64,000 nucleotides of DNA from assembly GCA_963662395.1 (NCBI GenBank), contig OY759511.1:2480001-2544000 (forward strand). Direction: 5' to 3'. Position 1 is the stretch's first letter; each line of letters opens with the position of its first letter. This document shows, one piece after another, positions 36,652-45,318 of this stretch. Both the position numbers and the translations under genes were made by a program. Below the pieces are notes generated by a model, which was not told where the DNA came from, searched no databases, and worked only from the letters and a program-made list of their open reading frames with translations. This DNA is from JAPOXR01 sp963662395. GTDB taxonomy: Bacteria > Pseudomonadota > Alphaproteobacteria > Rhodobacterales > Rhodobacteraceae.

Positions 36652-37655
36652 CAGCTGGCTCCCGCAAGGGTGGCCGAACGGGCCCGAACGGGCCGGTCGG
36701 TATGGAATTCGCAGCGAATTCCCCTGCCATGGAGTGACGCGTACAGCTGCTCGGCGAGCAGGGTCGACGCCGTGCCACCAGGTCCGATCCATGCAACCTG
36801 CTCACCATCCAGGGCGTGTCGGCACAATACCAGCTCTCGCTTCTCGCTCCCCTGGAAGCAGGTCATTTCGGCTTCCCGTCGCGCCAGCTCGAGCAGGCCA
36901 GCATCGGCCCCTGCCTCATGGAAAATCCGGTCGGCGGTCTCGACCAGGCGTCTTGCATGCATGGTCAGGAAATCGGGGTCTGCTGCACTCACCAGCTGGA
37001 CAGCACCCGGCCGCGGGGACGACGCCAGGGTCTCGACCAGGAGGCTGCGGAGCCGGTTCTCGGCAGCAGCCTGTCCACCTTCGGACCAGGCACGCGGTCC
37101 GTCACTTCTGAAGAACCGGTCCCAGAACTGGCGCCGCCGGCGCGGTGAGCGTATCATTTCGGCGCGGTTGCGGAAGGACCGGGCGATCCTGGCCAACGAA
37201 CCGGTGGCCGCCGGAAGGCGGGCCTCCAGGTCGGCCTTGATCTTCCTGGCCAATACCGGTGCTGCTCCTTCGGTTCCGATCGCCACCGTCACCGGATCGC
37301 GGTCGACAATGGCCGGGGTAATGAACTGGCTGTCGGCAAGATTGTCGACGATATTGACCAGCACCGGCGAGGACGCTGCCAGTGCAGACACCCGCAAATC
37401 CTCGACATGATCGTCATTGGCGCAATAGAGGAGGGCGGCATCGCCGATATCGTCTTCTTCGAGAGATCGCTGGTGGAGCGTGATGCGCCCGGCCGATGCC
37501 CAATCCCGGATCTGGGCGTCGGTATGCCGACCATAGACCTCGATTGTCGCCGGTGTCTTCAGCAACAGGCGGATTTTTGCAACAGCGCTTCCGCCAGCGC
37601 CCGAGAACAAGACACGTCGACCTGCCAGGTCAAGAAATACCGGAAAATGGCGCAT
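36651..37655 (-). CDS. cysG: Siroheme synthase, precorrin-2 dehydrogenase/ferrochelatase with a remnant methyltransferase domain
   Basis: 334 residues from the ATG five bases after GGAGGGC. Residues 1-205 match the N-terminal CysG half: LAGRRVLFSGAGGSAVAKIR (NAD fold), VNIVDNLADSQFITPAIVDR (catalytic D), APVLARKIKADLEARLP and RRQFWDRFF. The C-terminal part has only about 110 residues instead of 250, and the SAM-binding GAGPGD of the methyltransferase is SAADPD. So dehydrogenase and chelatase should work, while uroporphyrinogen III methylation must come from another gene. Confidence 0.9.
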   Translation of the reverse strand: MRHFPVFLDLAGRRVLFSGAGGSAVAKIRLLLKTPATIEVYGRHTDAQIRDWASAGRITLHQRSLEEDDIGDAALLYCANDDHVEDLRVSALAASSPVLVNIVDNLADSQFITPAIVDRDPVTVAIGTEGAAPVLARKIKADLEARLPAATGSLARIARSFRNRAEMIRSPRRRRQFWDRFFRSDGPRAWSEGGQAAAENRLRSLLVETLASSPRPGAVQLVSAADPDFLTMHARRLVETADRIFHEAGADAGLLELARREAEMTCFQGSEKRELVLCRHALDGEQVAWIGPGGTASTLLAEQLYASLHGRGIRCEFHTDRPVRARSATLAGAS

Positions 37656-37790
37656 TGTGCCCTCCGACAACAGGAACTGATACTCCTCTATTTGGGATTA
37701 TTTTTCAATATATAACGTCCAAAGAGGACAAAAAGGGACAATATTCGTAAGAAGGCCAATTTACGGGATGAAGTTCTACATCTGAGAAAA
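37656..37790. promoter_or_regulatory. AT-rich upstream region of the cysG operon
   Basis: Probable promoter region. It holds an AT-rich stretch (TTTTTCAATATATAAC) and a small palindrome GTCC-AAAGA-GGAC at 37717-37729, followed by another GGGACA. The repeated GGACA words may be a regulator site, but I cannot name the regulator. Confidence 0.4.
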
Positions 37791-38027
37791 TTGCTGAATT
37801 ATTGTCTGCAAGAAGCAGAAATCGCAAAACGGCAAGAGCGAGCATCGGCCCCGGCACAGGGCCGCAAGGTGGAATTTGTGCTGATGGGAGGTCCTTGCGA
37901 CGACGAAACGCCGCAACTTCCGCCGGATTTCAGGGCAAGGGAGGCCTTGACGGCGATCGGCCGTCCGGCCGAATTGGCGGCCTGCCGCCAGGCATATCCG
38001 AAGGTGCGTTCCCTCCCGTCGCCCGAA
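37791..38027 (+). pseudogene. Hypothetical ORF cut by the IS21-type element
   Basis: A plus-strand frame from a TTG at 37791 (or an ATG at 37884) runs to the left end of the IS21-type element. If the element and one copy of a five-base duplication are removed, the frame stays open for about 35 more codons to a TGA near 40793, overlapping the 3' end of the RES gene. I do not recognise the product (VEFVLMGGPCDDETPQLPPD). It may be a disrupted gene or chance. Confidence 0.35.
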
Positions 38028-38178
38028 TGCAGAATCCGGCAACACCTGACCAGGAATCCGGTCGGACTTGACCAAAATTCCGGCAACACCTGACGGCATG
38101 TCCGGCAACACCTGACCGCCGGTCCGGCGGTACCTGACGGCAAATCCGGCCGCATTCGACGGTCCGGTCTCTCCCGAT
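38028..38178. repeat. Left end of the IS21-type element with tandem repeat units
   Basis: Inverted partner of 40578-40684. It holds at least five copies of a unit like TCCGGCAACACCTGAC spaced about 20-22 bases, as in IS21 elements where the transposase binds several terminal repeats. The left end is 44 bases longer than the right because of extra units near 38051-38094. Confidence 0.8.
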
Positions 38179-38235
38179 GCTTCCTCATCGATCCGACAAT
38201 CGAAACGAGGAGGCACGGGCATGAGGAAAGCCGGC

Positions 38236-39617
38236 ATGATCGACATCAGGGACATCCTTCGCCGGCGTCACGAGCCTGGCCTGACACGAAATGCCGGCGC
38301 CGCCGCTCTCGGCGTGAGCGCCGCACGGTACCCGACATGCCGAAACGGGCAGAGGCGACCGGGCTGCCGGGCCGGCCGCTTCCGGACAGGTCTGATGAGG
38401 ATGCGCTGCGGGACCGGCTCTACCCGCAGGCCGAACGCCGGAGCGAACATGTGCAGCCCGGCCGGGATGACATCATCGCCGATTACAGGACTCCCCGCCG
38501 CCGGTTCTGCGCCCTTCCGAAGGAACAATTGCAGGGAAAGCGCGCGGATACGCAGATGCGCCTCGACCATGCACCGGGGTATTGCGGCATGTCGGCATCG
38601 AAGGCAGGACGCTGCCCGTTCGCACCGCCACCGCCGGGATCGACGTCGAGATCGACGTCGCCGTGCTGCCGCATTCGAATCCCGTCCACGCCGGGGCGAT
38701 GCCGAGCCGGAAAATCTGCCACCGGGCGAGGCGTGCCGGCGCGCCATGGAATGCTTCGGCGGCACACCCGCGATCCGGAGCATCGACAACCTCGAATCCG
38801 GGGTCGTCAGGGCGGACCGCGAGGATCCCGTCTTCAACCCGGCCTTCCGCGGGTTCGCCCGGCATCACGGTCCGGGAAGCCGACGGACAAGGGTCCGGCG
38901 GAAGCGGCGGTGAAGGCAGTCCGGTCCCGCATCCTGCCGGCCCTGCGCCACCGGACCTTCTTCTCCACCGGTGCCATGAACACCGCCATCCGCCCCGAGG
39001 CAGGCAGGCTCGATGACGCGCCGATGGCATCGGGCGAGTGGCTGACCCGCAGGGTGGCACGGAATGGTCATGTCTCCATGAGCGCAATCACCACCCGGTG
39101 CCCGAGGGCAATATCGGCCGCCAGGCCTGCCTGCGCATCGGCGAGCGCATGCCTGAAGTGTTCCTTGACCGGGCCAGCGAGCGCATCGCCGTTCATCGGC
39201 CGGCGACCGGGCGGGGCAGATACGCCACCGAGCCGACACGCATGCCTGATCGCCTCGAGGCCGTCCGTGACATCCGCCGACCGGATCACGGCGACATCCT
39301 GCTCCGGCGGGCCCGCAGCATCGGCAAGCACGCGTCGGCCCGGGCCGAGCGCTGCCCGGCCTCCCGGGACTTCCCCGGCAGGCCTTCACCACCGTGCAGG
39401 GCATGACCCGCCTTGCTGGGAGACATGGTGCCGAAAGCGTCGATTCCGCGTGTGCCGAGGCGCCGGACCCGGACCGCCTCGCCTCCGGCTTCCTGCGGCA
39501 ACGCCTCGAGGCCGGCAGCAAGGCCCCGCCGCCCCGCCCGGAGCCGGACGAAATCATCCCCGATCATTCGAACATCGGCGGCGGATCCCGCTGCTCGAAT
39601 ACGAAAGGAGAGACGAC
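38236..39617 (+). pseudogene. istA: istA transposase, degraded
   Basis: IstA is the IS21 DDE transposase. Fragments lie in several frames: the start MIDIRDILRRRHE with ALGVSAARYP (helix-turn-helix), the stretch RSIDNLESGVVRADREDPVF near 38780-38840, and DKGPAEAAVKAVRSRILPAL with RHRTFFS near 38890-38965. At least three frame changes separate them, so no full protein can be made. It precedes istB with the normal close spacing. Confidence 0.8.
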
Positions 39618-40363
39618 ATGACCCTCGGGCAACCCGATATCGAACGCATGCCGGGGCTCGGCCTCACCGGCATGGCCGAGGCCCCGGAAGAGCAGCATGA
39701 CATTGCCGACATCACCGAACCCGGCTTCGATGACCGCCTTGCCATGCTGCTCGAGCGCGAGGTCCCGCACCGCGACCGGAAGAGCTGCCCGGGCCATCCG
39801 CGCCAGGCCCGGCTTCGCATCGGCGCCGATGTGCAGGATGCAGGCTCTCGGCCGGTCGCGGCATTGCCCGCAGCACGCTGACCCGGCTTGCCGCCGGCGA
39901 ATGGATCCGGCGGGGAATCAACCTGATCGTGGCCGGGCCGACCGGGTCGGGCAGGACCTTTCCTGCCTGCGCCCTGGCGCACCAGGCGTGCCGCCGGAAA
40001 CAGTCCACGCTCCATCGCCGGGTTCCGGAGCCTGTCACGGCGCTCGCCCGGGCGCGAGACCGAGGGACGCATGAGCGCCTGATGCGCCGCCTGGCCAGGG
40101 TCTCGCTGCTGGTCCTCGATGATCGGGGCCTGCAGGGCTTCTCGGCCGGGGGCAGGCAGGACCTGCCGGAGATCGTGGAGCAGCGCCACGGCCGCAAATC
40201 CGTCGTGGTCGCCGGCCAGATCCCGGTGGATCGCCGGCCCGACGTGACCGGGGAGCCGACAATTGCCGATTCCGTCCAGGGTCGCATCGTGCAGGGCGCC
40301 TGTCGCATCGAACTTGCCGGCAAGCGGAATCGGCCGCCGCCGCCGGACGGCAGCGGTAGATGA
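39618..40363 (+). pseudogene. istB: istB helper ATPase, frameshifted
   Basis: IstB is the AAA+ helper of IS21 transposition. It starts MTLGQPDIERMPGLGLTGMA behind GGAG, is in frame to about 39850, then shifts one frame and continues as LAAGEWIRRGINLIVAGPTG to the end at 40363. Besides the shift, the P-loop reads GPTGSGRT, with R in place of the essential K, and the later RLARVSLLVLDDRGLQGF has R where W is usual. It is inactive on both counts. Confidence 0.85.
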
Positions 40364-40577
40364 GGGGGCGCCGGCAAGCCGGCGTGGAGGGCGCCTGCGA
40401 CGCCGGGGCGTGGTTGCGATTCCCGGGACATGCGGCGGCCCGGCTGACTTGACGAGCCGGCCGCCGCATCGGAGGGCGGAGTTGTCGATCGGGTCTGGCT
40501 CGCTTGTGCCCGCAAGGGGCCGGCCTCCGGCCAGCCTGCCGACAGCAACCCGGGGAGGAATGAACCCGGGCACCGGT

Positions 40578-40684
40578 ATCGGGAGAGACCGGGCCGTCAG
40601 ATGCGGTCGGATTTGCCGTCAGATGCGGCCGGATCGGCGGTCAGGTGTTGCCGGACATGCCGTCAGATGCGCCGGATTCTGCAT
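40578..40684. repeat. Right end of the IS21-type element
   Basis: 107-base inverted partner of the left end. The inner border ATCGGGAGAGACC matches the left inner border GGTCTCTCCCGAT, and the outer border is GGATTCTGCA. It holds three to four repeat units of the GTCAGATGCGGCCGGA type. Confidence 0.8.
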
Positions 40685-40777
40685 CCGAACACGCGAAGCG
40701 CCCAGCCGTTCCCCACCTCCAATCTGAAGAGCAGCAGCCAGCCCCGAAATTCCTTACAGAGCGCACATGCGCGAACA

Positions 40778-41791
40778 TCATGTGTAGTCTTTGAACGTTA
40801 CGCCGACGCTATTGATCTTCACGCGGGAAATGGCCCCAACGGCTGCATTCTCGGGTTGGAACAAAGCGAGATTTACACCGTCACTAACCGAGCTAGCGTA
40901 TACAACACCATCATACCCGACAGACTTTATATATTCGCACAAATACTGGCTCGGTATATAATCGATAGCCGCCACATTCGGCAAAACCGGTGTTGTTAGC
41001 TCTTGTCCGAGTTGTTCCAGGAAATCAATATCGCCACGCACGGCCGCGACTTCATCGATATCAGCCATCACGAATGGCGTGATCATCTGGCGCGGATTGC
41101 GAAGGTCGACAAGCCGGACGTTCTCTTTGATTGTGAACTCGGCTATCGTCAGCACCTCGCCCGGATGCGGGCGAACTTCGGTGACTGCTGTATCTTGCTC
41201 CGATCCGACATAGAGATATGGAATGCCAACCGGGTTGGCTCGACCAGGCCCTGCTTTTTGTGCTGGTGGCGCTCCCATTTCATTTTGTGGGAAGGGGTCA
41301 CTACTATCCTCGATACGCGCGCGATACCAAGTCCCAGGAATTTTTTCGACCGGCATGCACAAGTATCCAAGAAGGCCTCCGACGCGATCCATATCGAACT
41401 TGGTGTCGGGGAAGAAACGGTTCCGAGTTCTGAGCTCATCGCGCAGCTTTTCCCAAGCATCGAGGCTGTCGGATGCGCACATGGCTGATGGCCGGTAGGT
41501 CTGCCGAACACGTTCGGAATCATCGAGAATGTCACCTAATAAGACCATGGCTTGGGCGCGTCCGACCGCGAAAAGCTTCCAGTCTTCAACAAGCCAGTGG
41601 ATTAACTGCTTGCCGCCCTCGTGCTCCTCATAAATCCCGCAAACCAGCTCAAACCTGTCGGCCAGGATGTTGGCATCCACCAACGGGACATTTTGCGACT
41701 TGCAGGATGCACAGTTGCCCACTTCGTCGCTTTGACGATCAATTTCGGCCTTAAGTTGTTGGTCCGCGAAACATCCCCCACAACACTTCAT
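40778..41791 (-). CDS. RES-domain protein with N-terminal zinc-ribbon/HEPN-like region
   Basis: 337 residues. The N-terminus has two CxxC pairs (C4-C7 and C27-C30), likely a zinc knuckle, then a helical stretch of about 90 residues like the N-terminal domains attached to RES proteins. Residues about 150-320 form the RES domain: GTWYRARI, YLYVGSEQDTAVTEVRPHPG, and YIKSVGYDGVVYASS. RES enzymes attack NAD+. Its ATG overlaps the stop of the sce7725-like gene, so it is made with its two partners. A NAD-depleting effector role is inference. Confidence 0.82.
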   Translation of the reverse strand: MKCCGGCFADQQLKAEIDRQSDEVGNCASCKSQNVPLVDANILADRFELVCGIYEEHEGGKQLIHWLVEDWKLFAVGRAQAMVLLGDILDDSERVRQTYRPSAMCASDSLDAWEKLRDELRTRNRFFPDTKFDMDRVGGLLGYLCMPVEKIPGTWYRARIEDSSDPFPQNEMGAPPAQKAGPGRANPVGIPYLYVGSEQDTAVTEVRPHPGEVLTIAEFTIKENVRLVDLRNPRQMITPFVMADIDEVAAVRGDIDFLEQLGQELTTPVLPNVAAIDYIPSQYLCEYIKSVGYDGVVYASSVSDGVNLALFQPENAAVGAISRVKINSVGVTFKDYT

Positions 41792-42756
41792 GTATTTTCC
41801 GACGGATTATTTTTGAAGTAGGCAGCAAGGGTCTCGATGTGGTGTTTCATCGAAAGCTTCTTCACATATCCGAGGCCGGGATAGTGCTGGCGTTCATGCA
41901 AATAGCGAAACTCTTCTATGGCACTGGTATTGTCGACCTTTTGACCGGAGGGCTCATCATCCAAGAATGCAATTAGTTTTTTCAAAGCTTCAGCGAACTT
42001 TCCGCCCGGGTCCGCAGGCGTATCCTGGCGATCGGATAAAAAATGGCGCACATGCATCTCCCCATCCCGATCAAGGTCGACATAAGTGAGATGAATGGCA
42101 ATCGCGTAGGCTGGCCCACCCCCTTCGGAATACTCGTCACCGACAATTAAGAAGTCACCAAACCCATCCACGCGCTCTTCGTTGTAAGTGATGTGCAAGT
42201 CGGAGAAGAATTCAGAATCTGGGTGGTCACGATTGCGCCGATGCTCAAACCCATCCCGGACAAGAATGCGCTTGATGTCGTCCGCCCAGAATTTTTTCTG
42301 ATAAAGTTTCCCGCAAGCATCTTCCATAAACATATGGACGCGGATTGTATTGAAGCCGCCAAGTTGAACGGCGAGTGAGTTAGCGTGCTTAAACCCGGCA
42401 TGAATCAAGGCAATGGATTTCCCTTTTGCCTCCCTGCACATGCAAATTGCTTCAGCCGCCGTCACCTCGGAATGCAAGCGGACGCCGAACAAGACATTAT
42501 CGTGGTTTCCAAATTCTCGATCGAGAAAACTCGGAATCGTCTTGTGGTCATGGGCCAACTCCCCATGCTCTGGATTGACGATGAGGACGGCCTTGCCTTT
42601 GGCCTCGCACACCGCTTCGAGAGCCTTGCGGAGCCCTCTCATTTGTGACCGGACAGGCACAATGGTCGGCACAAACTTCGCATCCGCCATAACCTTGGCG
42701 GCTTCCCGAACGGTAATGAGTTCGTACTGTTTTCCGCGCATATAGGGATAATACAT
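41788..42756 (-). CDS. sce7725-family protein
   Basis: 322 residues beginning MYYPYMRGKQYELITVREAA, the hallmark of the sce7725 family, whose function is unknown. The middle (FGVRLHSEVTAAEAICMCRE and SIALIHAGFKHANSLAVQLG) suggests an alpha/beta fold; no membrane segment or nuclease motif stands out. The start ATG lies four bases after the sce7726-like stop with AGAGGA before it, and the end overlaps the RES gene. An upstream start at 42783 would overlap more and is less likely. Confidence 0.82.
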   Translation of the reverse strand: MYYPYMRGKQYELITVREAAKVMADAKFVPTIVPVRSQMRGLRKALEAVCEAKGKAVLIVNPEHGELAHDHKTIPSFLDREFGNHDNVLFGVRLHSEVTAAEAICMCREAKGKSIALIHAGFKHANSLAVQLGGFNTIRVHMFMEDACGKLYQKKFWADDIKRILVRDGFEHRRNRDHPDSEFFSDLHITYNEERVDGFGDFLIVGDEYSEGGGPAYAIAIHLTYVDLDRDGEMHVRHFLSDRQDTPADPGGKFAEALKKLIAFLDDEPSGQKVDNTSAIEEFRYLHERQHYPGLGYVKKLSMKHHIETLAAYFKNNPSENT

Positions 42757-42760
42757 TCCT

Positions 42761-43651
42761 CTATCCCCAAGCGATCGCTTCACAGATCGGCGTACGCAAA
42801 GCCGTTATCATTCTATCGTGCTCGCGCCTATTCATTGGCGTAGCAATAACCGCCGCGCAAAGAGAGTCCGGGACTGACTCCAGTACACCGCTCAAGGGTC
42901 GCAGATTGCGGGTACGCTTCAGGCAATCCACCATGCCACGATGCGCTGTTTCGGAATCCAGGGTGACAAATTGCTCTCGCAGGGCGGCATAGCGCTGCGT
43001 GTTCGGCACATCAGGCAGGGTTTTATCGGCCGCCTTTAGTATAAGGTCCGCCTCTCTTTGACTTATCGTATCAAAAATCGCCGTCGCGTCGGTACGCTTT
43101 GGATCTTCCATGGCAGGTTTGAGTGTCTTAACCTGATAACGATCGCTTAGCACCATGATACCAACATGGTCTGGCACGCTCGCCTCTACGTCACCTACGT
43201 GGTTATTGCCGACAATGACATTTACGATGGCGAAGACGCGGCTGAATGCGTCGATCTGACTCGCCAGGCGACGAAGATTGTCGCGTTCAGACTTGATCTC
43301 GTAAACGGTTCCGGTGCCATTCAGAATGACGACGTCGGCCTTGCGCCTCCCTACCCGAAACTCTGTCACCATTGAGGCGGTTTGCAACGAGTGAATACCA
43401 AGCAGGACCTTCTGAGCAAGCGCCGCCTTGTAGATGTATTCATGGCGATGCGCACGGCGCTTGAGCTGATCAAAGGCTTGGTCAAAAACTGCTCCGACAT
43501 GCTTGGTTGAATTCACTCCGGGGTCGAGTCCAGATTCTCGAATGAGGCGTGCGAGCGTAGGCGAACGGCCATGCACAGCCAGATCTTTCAGCACAGTGGC
43601 CGAAAAAAAGCGCGCCAAAGCGGTTGCTCTGATCTCATTTTTGCACGCCAT
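42761..43651 (-). CDS. sce7726-family protein, PD-(D/E)XK-like
   Basis: 296 residues. MACKNEIRATALARFFSATV opens like sce7726 proteins. The core VTEFRVGRRKADVVILNG then VYEIKSERDNLRRLASQIDA puts D106, E118 and K120 in the PD-(D/E)XK arrangement, so it is a likely nuclease. It is first of the three-gene minus-strand operon with sce7725 and RES proteins. Base composition is visibly lower in GC than the neighbours, which suggests transfer. Target (DNA or RNA) unknown. Confidence 0.85.
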   Translation of the reverse strand: MACKNEIRATALARFFSATVLKDLAVHGRSPTLARLIRESGLDPGVNSTKHVGAVFDQAFDQLKRRAHRHEYIYKAALAQKVLLGIHSLQTASMVTEFRVGRRKADVVILNGTGTVYEIKSERDNLRRLASQIDAFSRVFAIVNVIVGNNHVGDVEASVPDHVGIMVLSDRYQVKTLKPAMEDPKRTDATAIFDTISQREADLILKAADKTLPDVPNTQRYAALREQFVTLDSETAHRGMVDCLKRTRNLRPLSGVLESVPDSLCAAVIATPMNRREHDRMITALRTPICEAIAWG

Positions 43652-43850
43652 CTATCCTCGCATTTCCCCAATCGAAGCGGCTCAGCCTCAAGTTGGACCT
43701 TCCAACCGACAACCCGCTCTTTCTCGCGTCCAACGCACTGAAACGCAACGGTCTCCTGCTGTCCGCTGAACCAGCATTTGCTCAAATCCCGCCTGCCGTG
43801 TTTCATGAAACGACAAGGAGGGTGTCATGCCGGTTTCTGCTACCGGACTA

Positions 43851-43873
43851 GGGCCTGTTGACAATCATGTTGC
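43851..43873. repeat. IS5 left terminal inverted repeat
   Basis: Exact reverse complement of 44699-44721. It begins GGGCCTGTTGAC. Confidence 0.93.
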
Positions 43874-43925
43874 GAATCAGCCGCGCAGGTGCCATTTTCC
43901 TCGTAACGCACGCCGGAACGGCGGC

Positions 43926-44707
43926 ATGAGCAGTAGAGGCAAATGGCAGATGAATGCAGACAGGACGGTGCTTGAGGGCGCCATGTGGGCGCGGATCGAG
44001 CCCATGCTGCCCGGCAAGGCGACCGATCCCGGTGTCACCGCGGCAGTGGGCAGGATGTTTCTCGAAGCGGTGTTGTGGCGGATCCGCACCGGATCGCCAT
44101 GGCGCGACCTTCCGGAGCATTTCGGCAACTGGAACAGCATCTTCAAGCGGTTCCGACGCTGGGCACTTTCGGGTGTCTTCGAACGTATATTCAACGAGTT
44201 GTCGGATGAGTTCGACCTCGAGTACATCTTCGTCGATGGCACCATCGTCCAAGCCCACCAGAAGGCGGCCGGTGCAAGGGGGGGACCTGCCGGCAGGGTA
44301 TCGGACGCTCGAGAGGCGGCCTGACCAGCAAGGTCGTGGCGGTGGTGGATGCACTTGGCTGTCTGGTGCGCTTCGTGATCCTTCCCGGACAGGTGCATGA
44401 TCCGGTCGGAGTGCCGGCTCTTCTCGAGAATCTCCGCTACGGTGCCCTCATCGGCGACAAGGCATTCGATGCCGGGTGGCTGCTCGAGGAGATCGAGGAA
44501 AGCGGAGCGATGGCGGTGATTCCCCCGAGGCGGAACCGGACAGTGCCCAGGGATCATGACCGGGAGATGTACAAATGGAGGCACCGGATCGGGAATGTCT
44601 TCGCAAGAATCAGGGAGCTCCGGGCCATCGCCACCCGCTACGACAAGACCGACAAGAGCTTCGCCGCGGCGATTCATCTCGTCAGTGGCGTGGTTGCGGC
44701 AACATGA
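43926..44707 (+). CDS. IS5-family transposase made by -1 frameshifting
   Basis: First frame from 43926 (or MNADRTVLE at 43950) gives LWRIRTGSPWRDLPEHFGNW, the DUF4096-type N-terminal domain, and FVDGTIVQAHQKAAG with the first catalytic D. At the run of seven G (44278-44284) the reading must slip back one base to continue as IGRSRGGLTSKVVAVVDALG and GDKAFDAGWLLEE (second D), to a TGA inside the right terminal repeat. Both halves together are about 260 residues, the normal length. Slippage of this kind is known in IS427-type elements. Confidence 0.85.
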
Positions 44708-44721
44708 TTGTCAACAGGCCC
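44699..44721. repeat. IS5 right terminal inverted repeat
   Basis: Exact reverse complement of 43851-43873. It contains the transposase stop codon. Confidence 0.93.
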
Positions 44722-44916
44722 TAGCCGCATGTCAAGGGCCGCCCTGCGATCCGCCGGGAGCGAACGATTCAGATCTGGGTTCTCGGTACGCGGCGGCCGG
44801 GCTTCACCGCTGAATGTCACCGACAGTCAGCGGTGGTCGCCGAAGCCGATCGGCGGGACCACGAGATGGGCCACCTGATTGACGCAACCTTGGCGGATGC
44901 GGATGGTCGGGATTGA

Positions 44917-45318
44917 TCAGCACCGTCCGCTGTCGTATGATTTCAGGGTACCGGGTTCGATGATCAAGATCCGCCACGCATTGAGATGGATTTCAGGGAG
45001 GAGCAGGTCAAAATGGGCCGACTCCATGTCCCCGGCCCGCACTTCAACACTCAGCCATTAGTGCCAGCATGCAGGCAGACCAGGTGTTTTGCCTGAAGTT
45101 GTATCGGCGGACGGCCTCCGGATTGTTTCGTTACCATTTGCCGTTCTTGTCATGGGCGGGTCCGTTTTCGGGATGAAGGAGGCTCGCGGCTGTCTGCTTC
45201 TCCACATTCCCGGCGATCGGCATACGGGATTTGTGCCTGGCCAGGCCGAACCGGGGTGCAGGCAAACCGTTCCCGGTATATCAATCGGACCTGCCGAGAT
45301 TCCAGAAGGAGGAACTCC
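44917..45318. other. Intergenic region before cysQ, no gene seen
   Basis: No family-like frame on either strand. It probably holds the cysQ-kdsB promoter and the tail of the decayed antitoxin locus. Confidence 0.4.

Larger units (their letters stand above)
38028..40684. mobile_element. Decayed IS21-family insertion sequence
   Basis: About 2.66 kb, the usual IS21 length. Long inverted ends (left 38028-38178, right 40578-40684) begin TGCAGAATCCGG and contain repeated units. A CCGAA flanks both sides (38023-38027 and 40685-40689), a plausible target duplication. It carries broken istA and istB. Both are damaged, so the element cannot move by itself. Confidence 0.85.
43851..44721. mobile_element. 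IS5-family (IS427-like) insertion sequence
   Basis: 871 bases with perfect 23-base inverted ends (43851-43873 and 44699-44721, beginning GGGCCTGTTGACAATC). A TA flanks each side, fitting the short duplication of this subgroup. Contains one transposase in two overlapping frames. Ends and coding parts look undamaged, so it may still be mobile. Confidence 0.92.
43827..44916 (+). pseudogene. MazE-like antitoxin gene, broken by IS5 insertion and frameshift
   Basis: A strong ribosome site AAGGAGG (43815-43821) precedes ATG at 43827 and eight codons MPVSATGL, where the IS5-type element begins. After the element, SRAALRSAG (about 44733) and, one frame over, IQIWVLGTRRPGFTAECHRQ and ADRRDHEMGHLIDATLADAD resemble MazE-family antitoxins of about 75 residues. 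A stop follows at 44914. No MazF toxin is seen after it. So the antitoxin has been lost along with, or after, its toxin. Confidence 0.65.

Noticed and set aside
38028..38178. Regularly spaced repeats that might be a CRISPR array
   Set aside because: Units are short and divergent, there are no unique spacers of constant length, and the same set occurs inverted at 40.6 kb as the end of an IS21-type element.
38337..39881. 514-codon open frame across the IS21-type element
   Set aside because: Only short pieces (DKGPAEAAVKAVRSRILPAL) belong to IstA; the rest is out of frame, so it is not a separate gene.
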